This document shows, one piece after another, positions 51,629 to 62,403 of a stretch of 64,000 bases of DNA. The position numbers were made by a program, and so were the translations under genes. The stretch spans positions 1 through 64,000 of the forward strand of contig WNNJ02002795.1 in NCBI GenBank assembly GCA_012934845.2, written 5' to 3'. Source of the DNA: Pomphorhynchus laevis (lineage: Eukaryota; Acanthocephala; Palaeacanthocephala; Echinorhynchida; Pomphorhynchidae). Under the pieces are notes generated by a model that saw nothing but the letters and a program-made list of their open reading frames with translations, made no database searches and was not told where the DNA came from. The stretch's first letter is position 1, and each line of letters opens with the position of its first letter.

Positions 51629-53645
51629 TGTTGATTCTTTGATAGAGCCGTCTGTATCACTCTCGTTCTGAGATATTCATAGAATAAGTTAGCGATACAC
51701 AAGATACCTAGCGCTGGCATTTGCCGGTGCTTTTGTGCTAATGGCTCTATTTGGTGAAGCGGTAGTGCTGGTTCAGTACTCAATGATGATGTCACTAGAG
51801 GTTTTTGTAGTGCATCATTCATATGATTCTTTGATAGAGCCGTTTGCTAGTCCTACTCTGCATTCAGCAGTGGGAAGGAACTGGCACTGAAGAGTCATAG
51901 TGATGACGAAACGGCATCTAGCAGTGTTTTTCGTTGTTCTTCCGCGTCTGGCTAAAATGACTAGCAAATATTCACGCGGATTAATATCACTCTTGTTCTG
52001 AGATTTTCATAAAATAAGTTAGCGATACACAAGATACCTAGCGCTGGCATTTGCCGGTGCTTTTGCGCTAATGGTCCTACTTTGTGAAGCGGTAGTGCTG
52101 GTTCAGTACTCATTGATGATGTCACTAGAGGTTTTCTAGTGCATCATTCATATGATTCTTTGATAGAGTCATCTGCTAGTCCTGCTCTGCATTCAGTAGT
52201 GGGAAGGAACTGGTACTGAAGAGTCATAGTGATGACGAAACGGCATCTATCAGAGTTTTTCGTTGTTCTTCCGCATCTGGCTAAAATGACTAGCAAATAT
52301 TCACGCGGATTTGTATCACTCTCGTTCTGAGATTTTCATAAAATAAGTTAGCGATACACAAGATACCTAGCGCTGGCATTTGCCTGTGCTTTTGCGCTAA
52401 TGGTCCTACTTGGTGACGCGGTAGTGCTGGTTCAGTACTCATTGATGATGTCACTAGAGGTTTTCTAGTGCATCATTCATATGATTATTTGATAGAGTCA
52501 TCTGCTAGTCCTGCTCTGCATTCAGCAGTGGGAAAGAACTGCCTCTGAAAAGCCATAGTGATGACGAAACGGCATCTATCAGTGTTTTTCGTTGTTCTTC
52601 CGCGTCTGGCTAAAATGACTAGCAAATATTCACGCGGATTTGTATCACTCTCGTTCTGAGATTTTCATAAAATAAGTTAGCGATACACAAGATACCTAGC
52701 GCTGGCATTTGCCGGTGCTTTTGCGCTAATGGTCCTATTTGGTGAAGCGGTAGTGCTGGTTCAGTACTCAATGATGATGTCACTAGAGGTTTTCTAGTGC
52801 ATCATTCGTATGATTCTTTGATAGAGCCGTTTGCTAGTCCTACTCTCCATTTAGCAATGGGGAAAAACTGGCACTGAAGACTCAGTGATGACGAAACAGC
52901 ATCTAGCAGTGTTTTTCGTTGTTCTTCCGCGTCTGGCTAAAATGACTAGCAAATATTCACGCGGATTAATATCACTCTTGTTCTGAGATTTTCATAAAAT
53001 AAGTTAGCGATACACAAGATACCTAGCGCTGGCATTTGCCGGTGCTTTTGCGCTAACGGTCCTATTTGGTGAAGCGGTAGTGCTGGTTCAGTACTCAATG
53101 ACGATGTCACTAGAGGTTTTCTAGTGCATCATTCATATGATTCTTTGACAGAGTCATCTGCTAGTCCTGCTCTGCATTCAGCAGTGGGAAGGAACTGGCA
53201 CTGAAGAGTCATAGTGATGACGAAACGGCATCTAGCAGTGTTTTTCGTTGTTCTTCCGCGTTTGGCTTATATGATTGACAAAATTCACGCGGATTTGTAT
53301 CACTTTCGTTTTGAGATATTCATAAAATAAGTTAGCGATACACAAGATACCTAGCGCTGGCATTTGCCGGTGCTTTTGTGCTAATGGCTCTATTTGGTGA
53401 AGCGGTAGTGCTGGTTCAGTACTCAATGATGATGTCACTAGAGGTTTTCTAGTGCATCATTCATATGATTCTTTGATAGAGTCATCTGCTAGTCCTGCTC
53501 TGCATTCAGCAGTGGGAAGGAACTGGCACTGAAGAGTCATAGTGATGACAAAACGGCATCTAGCAGTGTTTTTCGTTGTTCTTCCGCGTCTGGCTAAAAT
53601 GACTAGCAAATATTCACGCGGATTTGTATCACTCCCGTTTTGAGA
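51629..53645. repeat. satellite array, six units of about 329 bp
   Basis: GCGCTGGCATTTGCC recurs at 51711, 52041, 52370, 52699, 53026 and 53354 (spacings 330, 329, 329, 327, 328). Units also share GAACTGGCACTGAAGAGTCA and ATATTCACGCGGATT. The first unit is shortened. G+C content is well above the flanks. Short open frames inside are satellite read-through and not genes. Confidence 0.95.
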
Positions 53646-53649
53646 TATA

Positions 53650-54830
53650 TAAATTGATGCGTTTTAATATTATTATTGTAACTTATTTTTTTCAAACAAG
53701 TGAATTAATTTGTAGATCTGATAAAGTTAAATACAAAATTTATCCCCAATAAATTTCCGCGACTAAATTAAATATTTTCAAGACTAAATTAAAAGAAAAA
53801 ATATTCAAATTTAAATATACTTTTTAATCATTGTTGGTCTTGTGCCATTGGTGTTAATACATCACACCGTGTGATGTTGTGATGGAAATGAAAACTGATC
53901 AAATGAAAACTGTTTCGCCATAATTTTAAATCATCTGTGCGGGATTGACTGATAGATAAATCAAAAGGACCGAAACACGAAATGTAGGCGTGGGCTCACT
54001 GTTGATGAGGTCCACCTACGCTGATTGTAGTGTACAGTGCTGCATCTAGGATTAAAGAATTCACACGAGGATAATTGATGAAGCCGACCAAATGATAAAC
54101 CAAAATGTATATAATGTTTAGAATTTTAGAGGTTAAAAATTTAATTTTATCAAAATTTAATATTGGACAATCAGCAAATCGAATCAAGAAAATTTGATAA
54201 TTACAGAACTTAATTAACTTAATAAATTATATACCTTAGAAAATAAGTTTACAAGTAATATATACCATAAAATATATGCTTTCAATAGTCAATTATTAAA
54301 GTCAACAGCAAATTGAATTTCGGAATTGAATTCAATTCCAAAATTCAATTTTCAGAATATTTTCAGGACTAAATTGAAATAACAAATATTTACATTAATA
54401 GTTTTTATTGATCTTGTACCATCAAGAGACCTGTGACTATTGACAATTCTATTATTGCATGTAACGTTTGTGAAACCGCATCAAACATCATATACTGACA
54501 AATATATCAAACAAATATAATATCATATCAAACAAATATAATACTGACTAGAATTTAGAGGTATAAAATTTAATTTTATCAAAATTTAATATTGGACTTT
54601 CAGCAAATTAAATCAAGAAAGTTTGATAATTAGAGAACTTAGCTTACAATTTGCCAATTATTAAAATCAAAAAAAATCAATTTCGGTAAATTTTACATTA
54701 AATTAAAATTTAATTTTTAATTTTAATGTAAATAAGAAATAATAATCGAATGGTAATTGTATGTTCATTATATTTATTTGTTATAATTAGAGGAAAATAT
54801 TTTATTTTCAATTAGAAAAATAAATTGATT
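53650..54830. other. AT-rich spacer with one repeat pair
   Basis: AAATTTAATTTTATCAAAAT and TTAATATTGGAC...CAGCAAAT occur at about 54130-54190 and 54565-54630. A stretch at 53945-54040 shares AAAAGGACCGAAA with the reverse strand near 32190. No gene seen. Confidence 0.5.
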
Positions 54831-54839
54831 TGATTATTA

Positions 54840-56085
54840 TCACCTTCCTTTGTACGCTGATTTCGTAGATTTTACAAAGGCATTCGATTGCATTGGCAGA
54901 GACTTGCTTCTCCAATAATTAATAGTCTTAAGCCTAAAGGCTATAGCATACATGTACTACATCAGGTTATCTCTCGTCACATTGTCCGAGTCTTTGGTGG
55001 AATTAAATATTCAGATTACTTTCAACAAATTAAGGGCGTTCCTCGGGGTGACACTCTTAGCCCACTTTGGTTCAGTCTATTTGATATAATCTGCCAGCAT
55101 GTATAAGTGAATCTAACTTTTCTTTTCTTTTATATGCAGATGATATGGTTATATATTCGTAAAAATAGGCGATGTGATATCAGGATTGCTTAGGCTCAAA
55201 CTGAATTGGATGGCGAATGGCTTGCAGATTAATCTAGCAAAAACAAAAGTGTTTAAATTTAATGGGGATTTTAGGTTATTACAAAATGATGTTTTTAACT
55301 ATGGCGGTATTAATTTGCAAATGTGTACGCAATTCTGCTATCTTGGCTTTAATCTGTCATCTAAGTGGAGTTTTACTAATCATTTTGATATAATTTTGTG
55401 TAAGGTTGCTTCTAGTATGAGTATGATCAATCTTTTACGTTCAACAAACTATCCTACAGCCATGAAATATTTTCAAATGATGTTTCTTCCACGGGTTACA
55501 TATGGGTTATCGGCTATTTGGCGAGATTTGTCTATTTAGAATTTTGAGCAATTACGTTCAACAAACTATCCTACAGCCATGAAATAATTTCAAATGATGT
55601 TTCTTCAACGAGTTACATATGGGTTATCGGCTATTTGGCGAGATTTGTCTATTTAGAATTTTGAGCAATTACGTTCAACAAACTATCCTACAGCCATGAA
55701 ATAATTTCAAATGATGTTTCTTCCACGGGTTACATATGGGTTATCGGCTATTTGACGAGATTTGTCTATTCAGAATTTTGAGCAAATACGTTCAACGAAC
55801 TATCCTACAGCCATGAAATAATCTCAAATGATGTTTCTTCCACGGGTTACATATGGGTTATCGGCTATTTGGCGAGATTTGTCTATTCAGAATTTTGAGC
55901 AAATACGTTCAACGAACTATCCTACAGCCATGAAATAATCTCAAATGATGTTTCTTCCACGGGTTACATATGGGTTATCGGCTATTTGGCGAGATTTGTC
56001 TATTCAGAATTTTAAGCAGATTGATAGAATAAAATGGAATTTCCTTAAATTCTTCTTTTGCTTGTCCCGCAAGGTTTCGTCTCGA
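54840..56085 (+). mobile_element. LINE RT fragment with internal tandem amplification
   Basis: Pieces in order: DFVDFTKAFDCI (palm A), KGVPRGDTLSPLWFSLFDII (motif B), a YADDMVIYS-like box near 55133-55160, GLQINLAKTKVFKFNGDFR, then RSTNYPTAMKYFQMMFLPRV and, after the repeats, FKQIDRIKWNFLKFFFCLSR. Frame changes lie near 54890 and 55105-55170. The clade is not clear; R4/Dong- or R2-like is possible. The hAT transposon follows without spacer. Confidence 0.7.
55437..56025 (+). repeat. 117-bp tandem repeat, five units, within the LINE
   Basis: TCAAC(A/G)AACTATCCTACAGCC starts at 55441, 55558, 55675, 55792 and 55909: exactly 117 bp each, or 39 codons. Only the first unit lies in an open frame; later units share the stop-creating change ATGAAATAA, so they expanded after that unit had decayed. 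Confidence 0.95.
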
Positions 56086-56352
56086 AATTAGCTTATGCGA
56101 CAAAAGCTTGCTAAATCCCGCTGCAACCAGATAAGTAGTTGGGAATGGGAGCATGTACATGTGTAGCTTCGATCGAAGAATGGGGTAATGTTCCATAATA
56201 TCGTGGCAGAACCAGGCTCGTCGACCAAGCTTAGAAAATTTGTTTCGCATTAACACTTCATGCTGAAGATTGACCACCTCGTCCTGAACTTTAATTGTTT
56301 GTTCATGTGGTATGCAGTCATATGGATTTACGAACCAATCTGGTATTTCCAT
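56085..56352 (-). pseudogene. hAT transposase, dimerisation domain
   Basis: MEIPDWFVNPYDCIPHEQTI, then FCHDIMEHYPILRSKLHMYM and TTYLVAAGFSKLLSHKLIS RRN. This is the C-terminal hAT dimerisation region (T-T-Y-L-x3-FS). The similarity stops at about 56088; beyond it the frame reads antisense of the LINE. Confidence 0.7.
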
Positions 56353-57208
56353 GGCTTATAGGTTATTATGTTTGATGCGATATCAAGCATAGAAAAATTG
56401 ACAAATATCTTTCGCACCAAATTTTGCTTATGCAAAGTTAGTTTAGATATGAATGCGCAGATAGTTTCCTTTGACGATATTAGATCGACACATTTACCTT
56501 GGAGTTTCTCAACAGAAATGTTGAGCTTTTCGAATATATCACTCATAAAGTAAATGTCCTTTTTGGCTTTACACAATTCACTTCCCAATTTGTAATGTGC
56601 AAATAATGATGTTATAGAATCCCAAAGTTTGACAATTCTGAGTAAACAATTCCCTCTTGAAAGCCATCGGACTTCGGTATGAAACAGTAATTGATTGTAT
56701 GACTCTTCGTTGTCGTTACATAATTCCTTGAAAAGACGCTCACATAGTGCATTCGACTTTATGTGGTTGATCGTTTGTATTACCGTATCCATCGACTAAT
56801 GTAGTCGCTCGTTCAGTATTTTTTTGCTGCCAGATGATGTCGATGAGTAATGCAATGTATCCATATAACCAACGGTACAACGCGTTTTAAATGGGCGATA
56901 AAACCATAATGCCGTCCAATCATTGCTAGAGCTCCATGCGTCGAACATGCGACTATATTCGAGAGTGGGATATCAGTTTCGGACAAATAATCCCTCACCA
57001 TCTTGAAGGGCGTCTCGTCTTTACAATCGATCGTACCTGATCGTGTAAAAAGAAATTCTTCCAAACAGTCATTTTTATCAAGAAATCGTACATACACCAT
57101 TAATATAGCTTGACTATTCTGGAATGTTGACTCATCAAGCTGGAGAGAAAATAGTCTAGTTACAAGTTTTTGAACTAACCGCTTCCATATCCCCGCTGAT
57201 CTCATCAA
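56328..57208 (-). pseudogene. hAT transposase, catalytic part
   Basis: First frame: LFSLQLDESTFQNSQAILMV, DYLSETDIPLSNIVACSTHG (the usual D of CTDGA is changed) and LVIWIHCITHRHHLAAKKY. Second frame: TINHIKSNALCERLFKELC, LLFHTEVRWLSRGNCLLRI. The H-C-x-x-H-R and HTEVRWLSRG blocks are diagnostic for this hAT group. A shift near 56800 separates the frames, so the copy is dead. Confidence 0.8.
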
Positions 57209-57213
57209 TTCTT

Positions 57214-57668
57214 CTAGAAATTGGAAGTACTGAGCGATATAGACTTGAGAATCGAAGTGGAGTCCAGATTAGTTATTTCTGCAATCACCTTATTAATCGC
57301 AGGAGCGATCACATTTTCTCCAATTGTATGGAACAATTCCGACATGCTAATTGTTTCTGCTATTTCGTAAGAAACAATCAACCCCGTATCGGTTTTACGT
57401 CGAGCTGATAAAAATAATTTATCCAGAGTGCCGCGGGATAAAAATGCGTCGCGTTTTGCTTTGAAGTAATCCATGGTCTTCATGGACTCCTCCGGATGTT
57501 TCATCTGTAAATGCTTCCTTAGTTTTGATGGGCTTAGGCTTTTAGTTCGATAAAGTGGCGTGACATATCAGGCACATTGGATGTGTTGCATTGACTGGAG
57601 ATGGAATGAATCCAAATTCCAAATAGTCTACAGAATATTGCCGACATTTTCTTTCTGTGCATTCCATT
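57214..57668 (-). pseudogene. hAT transposase, BED finger and N-terminal part
   Basis: Starts MECTERKCRQYSVDYLEFGF, shows CLICHATLSN, then after a frame change KLRKHLQMKHPEESMKTMDY and GLIVSYEIAETISMSELFHT, IGENVIAPAINKV. Breaks: a TAA right behind LSN with a shift near 57535, and a stop at 57214. DNA-binding by the BED finger is the family role. Confidence 0.72.
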
Positions 57669-57865
57669 TCTTGTTATTTTCGTCTAAAAGTGTTTGAATC
57701 AGTACAATTATAGACATACAAACAATAATTGAGATATAGAACAGAACTTAAAATATAATAGTTTTGTGTGGGTACAATCGATTTTGTGTGTACAAACACG
57801 AAATCTACTTGTGAACGGTCCTCGTTTACTTAATTTTTGTTATCTATTCTGTTTGAGTCATACTT

Positions 57866-58022
57866 AACAGTGGACCTAATTCGACTAGGTGTGCGCCCGT
57901 CGAAAACTGCGTGGGCCCCAGAAAACTCTGTGTCCCCACCCAACTCTTACAAAATTGTCTGTAGACCCCTGCACATTTCAGGGCCCACCAGAGGGACACA
58001 GGGATCCCGTTGACAAACCCTG
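57866..58022 (-). repeat. terminal region of the hAT element
   Basis: G+C-richer than the flanks. The outermost bases, read on the minus strand, are CAGGGTTTGTCAACGGGATC, like the CAGGG-type ends of this group. An 8-bp target duplication would begin TGCTAGAA (58023), but its partner cannot be checked because the other end is lost. Confidence 0.55.
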
Positions 58023-58199
58023 TGCTAGAACATTCTTAAAGGGAATTTAATAAACCAAATGTATAAATATTTGTTTGATATGTTCGCACCTGGTTCATAA
58101 AGTTTACATTGAATACCGCCATCTCTGATCCATTTGTTACATATTACGCATATTGTAATTAATGATAATTATATACATTATATTGAAATATAATTAAAG

Positions 58200-58890
58200 T
58201 ATTGAAATATCAGATTCTAAATGCAGACAAACTATGTGCTTACAAGCCCACAAAAGCGAAATAGATTAAAAAAATACTCTTTTAGTAGAATCGATTTTAG
58301 TTGCTTTTTGAAAAACTGGAGTGAGGATAATGATCGCAGATGATCAGGTAGGGAATTCCAAAGGAGAGATCAGCGATATGTAGGGATCACCGGCCGAAGT
58401 TGGTTGAGTGAAAAGGTACGTGTAGCAGGAGAGAAGCACAGGAACGTAGGTGAGTAGAAAGAGAGCAAAATTCATTTAGAGTTTGTAGATAGAGATAAGA
58501 AAAAGAATTTCAATAGAGAAGACGATATGTTAGACAAAGCAGACGAAAACGAATACCATGTTCAATACTTAGCCATCCAAGCTTTGATAAATAGGAGGAG
58601 ATTTGATCGTATTTACTAAGTCGAAAAAGGATGCACACAGCAGTGTTAACAAGGCGCTTAAGAGGTTTATGGGATGACTTTGAAGAGAAGACGAGAAGGC
58701 TAAGATAGTAATCAATACGTGGGAAAAGAAGGGAGAAGATAAGAGATTTACAAGAACTAAAATCTAGAGAATTTCTGATGAGACGAATATCACGGAGAAG
58801 AATATTTGAAGACCTAGTTTTATCACGAATGAAGGGATCGAGATGCAGGTTATTGTCAAAGTGAATACCTAGAAATACTAGTGTAACTAC
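58200..58890 (-). mobile_element. L2-like LINE tail, copy E
   Basis: Minus strand; the end reads SLLWNSLPDHLRSLSSLQFF, then KKQLKSILLKEYFF. The block 58640-58890 is close to 29840-30080 of copy D (shared GGGATGACTTTGAAGA and AATACGTGGGAAAAGAAGGG). It is 5'-truncated at about 58890, the same family point where copy D still continues. Confidence 0.78.
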
Positions 58891-58929
58891 AGCATTATTT
58901 GATTAATTTTAACATTTTTGTAATTTAAA

Positions 58930-59118
58930 TTAGCTTTGCTATTTCACAAACTGGCTCCTGTTTATGGAATTAATAGCTTATCTTTTGCTAATTTAGTAAA
59001 TATTCTTCGAAGTATTATATCTAAATTTTCGAGTTTTAAAGAAGTCGAAGATATATTCTTTAAGTTCTTAAGTTATTTCTGCATCATAGCTTGCATAGTT
59101 CAATTCACCAAGTACTAA
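58930..59118 (+). other. open frame of 60 codons, possible exon
   Basis: Behind an acceptor-like TTTAAATTAG it reads LLFHKLAPVYGINSLSFANL, then ILRSIISKFSSFKEVEDIFF and ends in TAA. It looks like protein but no family is recognised and no partner exon is seen. Confidence 0.25.
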
Positions 59119-59119
59119 T

Positions 59120-60390
59120 TTTTTACTTTATCTTTAAATATAATATTTAGTACAGAATGTATATTAGTATATACATAATATAATATATATAATATAATTA
59201 TAATATATCCCTAATATATTAGAGATAAGAAAAAAAATGAGAAATATTAGAGATGATGAACAACTTTTATCAAAGTTGTTATTTGCTTATACTAGCAGAA
59301 GCTGTTGAAACTTAATCATATTATATTATTTGATAATCATTAATTATTTATTTAATTATTACTAAGCTAATAATTTTATTATTTGCCTTTTATTGTTTCT
59401 TAGCTAATGCTATTTAAACAACTCTTTAAACAACTTTTTCATTTAGAATAATGGTCCCAGCCTTGACGAAATAATGGATTACTTTGATCCCAATTGAATT
59501 TTTAAAATTACATTTGTATTTGTTCAAAATATACAGATTTAAAATTTTTGTTAAAACAGATTTTTGTTTATTCACGAATATTGATGATGGATATATATAA
59601 CAAGTAGATCTGTTATATGTCAAGTGGATGTATACATGTCAATCTGTTATATATCAAGTGGATCTTACAGTCACGATGTTTGCTCTTTCAAATATTCGAC
59701 TAGCTTTGATTATTAAACATTTAATTCATTCATGTCATGACGCAAGTCATTTTAAGTTAAAGTTATGAAATAAATGAATGGTGAATGCAAGCAAATATAA
59801 GTGTGTGATCGTTTATCCCAGTCTCAATCATATATTTCTTATATCCCTTCGGATTAAATATTATTTGCTGAGTAAAATCAGATTTTCAATGATAGAATTT
59901 CAGTGTGGGATGTTGTTATGTAAAAGAAAAGTGTTTGACGGTTAATTCAATAATGACAGTATTAACGAATGTGACCTTATATACATGTCGGTTTTAAATA
60001 AATTCAATTTAAATCAAGGACCTAATTAAATACAAATACATTTATATTAGTCTGATTGTGTAATTATTACGACAATGAGAAACGACAAAAATTTTTAAAA
60101 TCGATGCATTTTTTTTTATTATAAGACTCTATAAACCTGCTAAAAATTCAGAAAGATGGAAAAGAGACAACATATTGAAATAAAGTGTAAAAAATCAAGT
60201 ACTCTCGATGCGAGACTTTTGGTCTTTTTAATAAAGCAGGTAAATCAAGAAGAGGATCAAGATCATTCAAATATGAGTAAATGTGGAGTAAATCTGTTTT
60301 AATATTCAAATACATGATGTTTAGATGTATTCAGTGAGACAATAAAGATTAAATTCAATGAATCTACCAACATTTATTGGTAGGTTAACT
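59120..60390. other. AT-rich spacer without recognisable gene
   Basis: Short palindromes such as ATAATATAATTATAATATAT and no supported coding region. Confidence 0.5.
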
Positions 60391-60399
60391 AAAACTTAC

Positions 60400-60487
60400 C
60401 AATACATCTTTTAATACAGCTTTATCTACTGAAAACCTTTCATCATCAAGAATTAGATGCAACACGTTGAACTTAAGTGTAAAAGCC
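60400..60487 (-). CDS. candidate single exon of an unknown minus-strand gene
   Basis: On the minus strand an acceptor ATTATCGCATAG precedes 88 nt reading AFTLKFNVLHLILDDERFSV and DKAVLKDVL, then GTAAGTTTTAG, a near-consensus donor. Phase in is 2, phase out 0. Neighbouring exons are not found in the window, so this rests on splice signals and composition alone. Confidence 0.35.
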
Positions 60488-61344
60488 CTATGCGATAATA
60501 ATAAAATAATTAAATGTTTATAATTCTTAATTATAAATTGCGTCAATCTGTTAAAAATTCTTAATTTAAGTGGGTAATCGAAATTTATAATTACAAAATA
60601 TAAATGTTTCATGGACGCTTGTGCCATTCATACATGAACTTAGTCAATGTTTTGAGTAAATCAAATATAATGTTGAATACCGATTGAATGCTAAAATTAA
60701 TGGGAGTAAAAAATAACAAAACAGAAATTCGTATTTTTATATTTCATCTGGATCACGTATAAAAATATACAACAAAACTTTGAGATTTTTGATCACTATT
60801 ATTTTTCATAAAGCGATCGAGAATAATTTGCTAACATCATTTGATCACTATTTCTAAATAATTGCTTCACCATAATGAGAAAGAAAAATTTACTAAAATA
60901 TCGTGATCACGTTTTTATTGGTGATTAATTTGAACCGTACGTGATCACGATATCACTGATGTCTTGCTAGTTATATTTTCCTTACTTAAATCAAGTTCGT
61001 ATTTAAGAAATATTTAAATCATGACGATGGAGCGTAGTGAAGTGTAAGTTCAAATTTTATTTAAATATCTTTAATATAGATTAAATATTACACCCTTATT
61101 GAGTGGAAACATGCTTTAAGTTTTTGTAAATATTAAACCTTTTAATTAAGTAGCGTTGACTATTTATATTATTCTGGGCTACAAACTTTACCATAGTAGG
61201 GAAATGACCGCTTAAGCAATGTTATTGACTATCATTTTTTGAAATCAATTACTTTGCGGTGAATGTTAGCTCTACAACAACAATTTCTTGACCAGGATAA
61301 ACATAATAATACACAAGATTCTTGCTGTCAATCACTGATTAAAT

Positions 61345-61500
61345 GTTTGGTCGTGGAGACAGAATCAAACTACTCCAGGCATCGCGATCCTGGGCGGCAG
61401 ACCAGTGTTCTCTTTCAGATAGCCCAAGGCGGTCTTTGACCAGTTTAGAGATTTGATCTCTTGACTGGTACCGAGGTCTACATCGAGGTCTCTTTTTAAA
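61345..61500 (-). pseudogene. LINE ORF2 C-terminus
   Basis: Minus strand: RPRYQSRDQISKLVKDRLGL, then SEREHWSAAQDRDAWSSLI and LSPRPNI with stop. W-x3-AQDRDAWR-like ends close the ORF2 of RTE/CR1-type LINEs in many invertebrates. Only this end remains. Confidence 0.6.
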
Positions 61501-61794
61501 GTCTGACCTGGAAAACTCTCCGAGAAAGGAGATCCCAAGACATCATAAAAACGTGTCCTAGCTACTTCAACTGATTTTCTTCGATGTGGAGAAAGTTAGC
61601 TCTATGCAAAGCAATTTCAGCCAATAAGAATATTCTTTTCGAGTAAGCGAAAGCTTTCTCGGTGTATTTGGGATTATATATAAACTCCTTTTAATTGTTT
61701 TATTACTCTTTCACTGTTTTGGTCATCAAATTTGTCAACAATGAATGAATATATTTATTACTTTGAAGGTTTCACATACTAAAGAATTTCTAGC

Positions 61795-61995
61795 TGTACT
61801 GGATGGTTAGCCTAGTATGTAAGACCTAGACCCACCGATCGAATCTACGTAGGTTCGAATGACTTTCACATCTTCGTCCGTTTTCTGCCACATATTGGTA
61901 GCCCAGGCTCATCAGAAAGTCTGAAAGTGCAAGTAGTGTTCAAAAGTAAACTACAGCGGTGCACATCCTTCTGATGAGTCAGGATGTACTATTCC
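61795..61995 (+). mobile_element. tRNA-derived SINE
   Basis: An A box TAGCCTAGTATG (61808-61819) fits 11 of 12 consensus positions, and a B box GGTTCGAAT (61852-61860) stands 32 nt behind, a spacing that suits internal RNA polymerase III promoters. About 130 bp of non-tRNA body follow (to about 61995). It does not fold as a full tRNA. Confidence 0.6.
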
Positions 61996-62111
61996 ACGAC
62001 AGTAGCGGAAGAAATAATACAAATATATCAGGCTAAAATCTGGCATTTTGTAAAAATCTATTTTGCTAAAATCTGGCAAGGTGTATGGAGTTGGAAATAA
62101 TAGAATGATAC

Positions 62112-62403
62112 CATAGCTGGTTTCTGCGAAATTCCCTTGCGTGATCTAGCAAAATTAACTATATATAATAGTATCGAGTCATTTGAAGACTCCGTAATAT
62201 TTAATATATGGAATAGACAACCAGACTATGATAGAGACAATTTATTTAAAGTGCAAACCTTTTGGATCTATCTTGATCTTCTTCAGTGTCCTTTTCCTAC
62301 AATAAAACTGTTGCATCACATACACTTATATTCAATCGATGGCATGTTTGATCAGGAAGAATTCCAGTCACTTTTTAGAGTTCCTTTAATGGATGGTCAT
62401 TAG
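62112..62403 (+). other. open frame of about 90 codons, unassigned
   Basis: Reads AGFCEIPLRDLAKLTIYNSI, then DNLFKVQTFWIYLDLLQCPF and DQEEFQSLFRVPLMDGH before TAG. It has protein-like composition but I recognise no family. It ends exactly where the minus-strand PLE tail begins, so it may be part of the sequence the PLE inserted into. Confidence 0.3.

Larger units (their letters stand above)
55990..57670 (-). mobile_element. hAT transposon, ZBED5/SCAND3-like group, decayed
   Basis: Minus strand from ATG 57668 to about 56088. A BED-type zinc finger (CLICH near 57570 and HLQMKH near 57495) is followed by the DDE/RNase-H-like transposase in three frames. The start side runs to a terminal sequence CAGGGTTTGTCAACGGGATC ending at 58022 on the plus strand. 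The other end is missing because the sequence passes into the LINE. Confidence 0.78.

Noticed and set aside
51598-53438. Short minus-strand frames (SSLSTEPALPLHQIEPLAQK) repeated in the satellite
   Set aside because: They recur with the 329-bp unit, break in most units and have no start or splice context, so they are read-through of a satellite.
51629-53645. Regular repeats as a possible CRISPR array
   Set aside because: Units are 329 bp and homogeneous throughout, without short repeats and unique spacers; the setting is eukaryotic.
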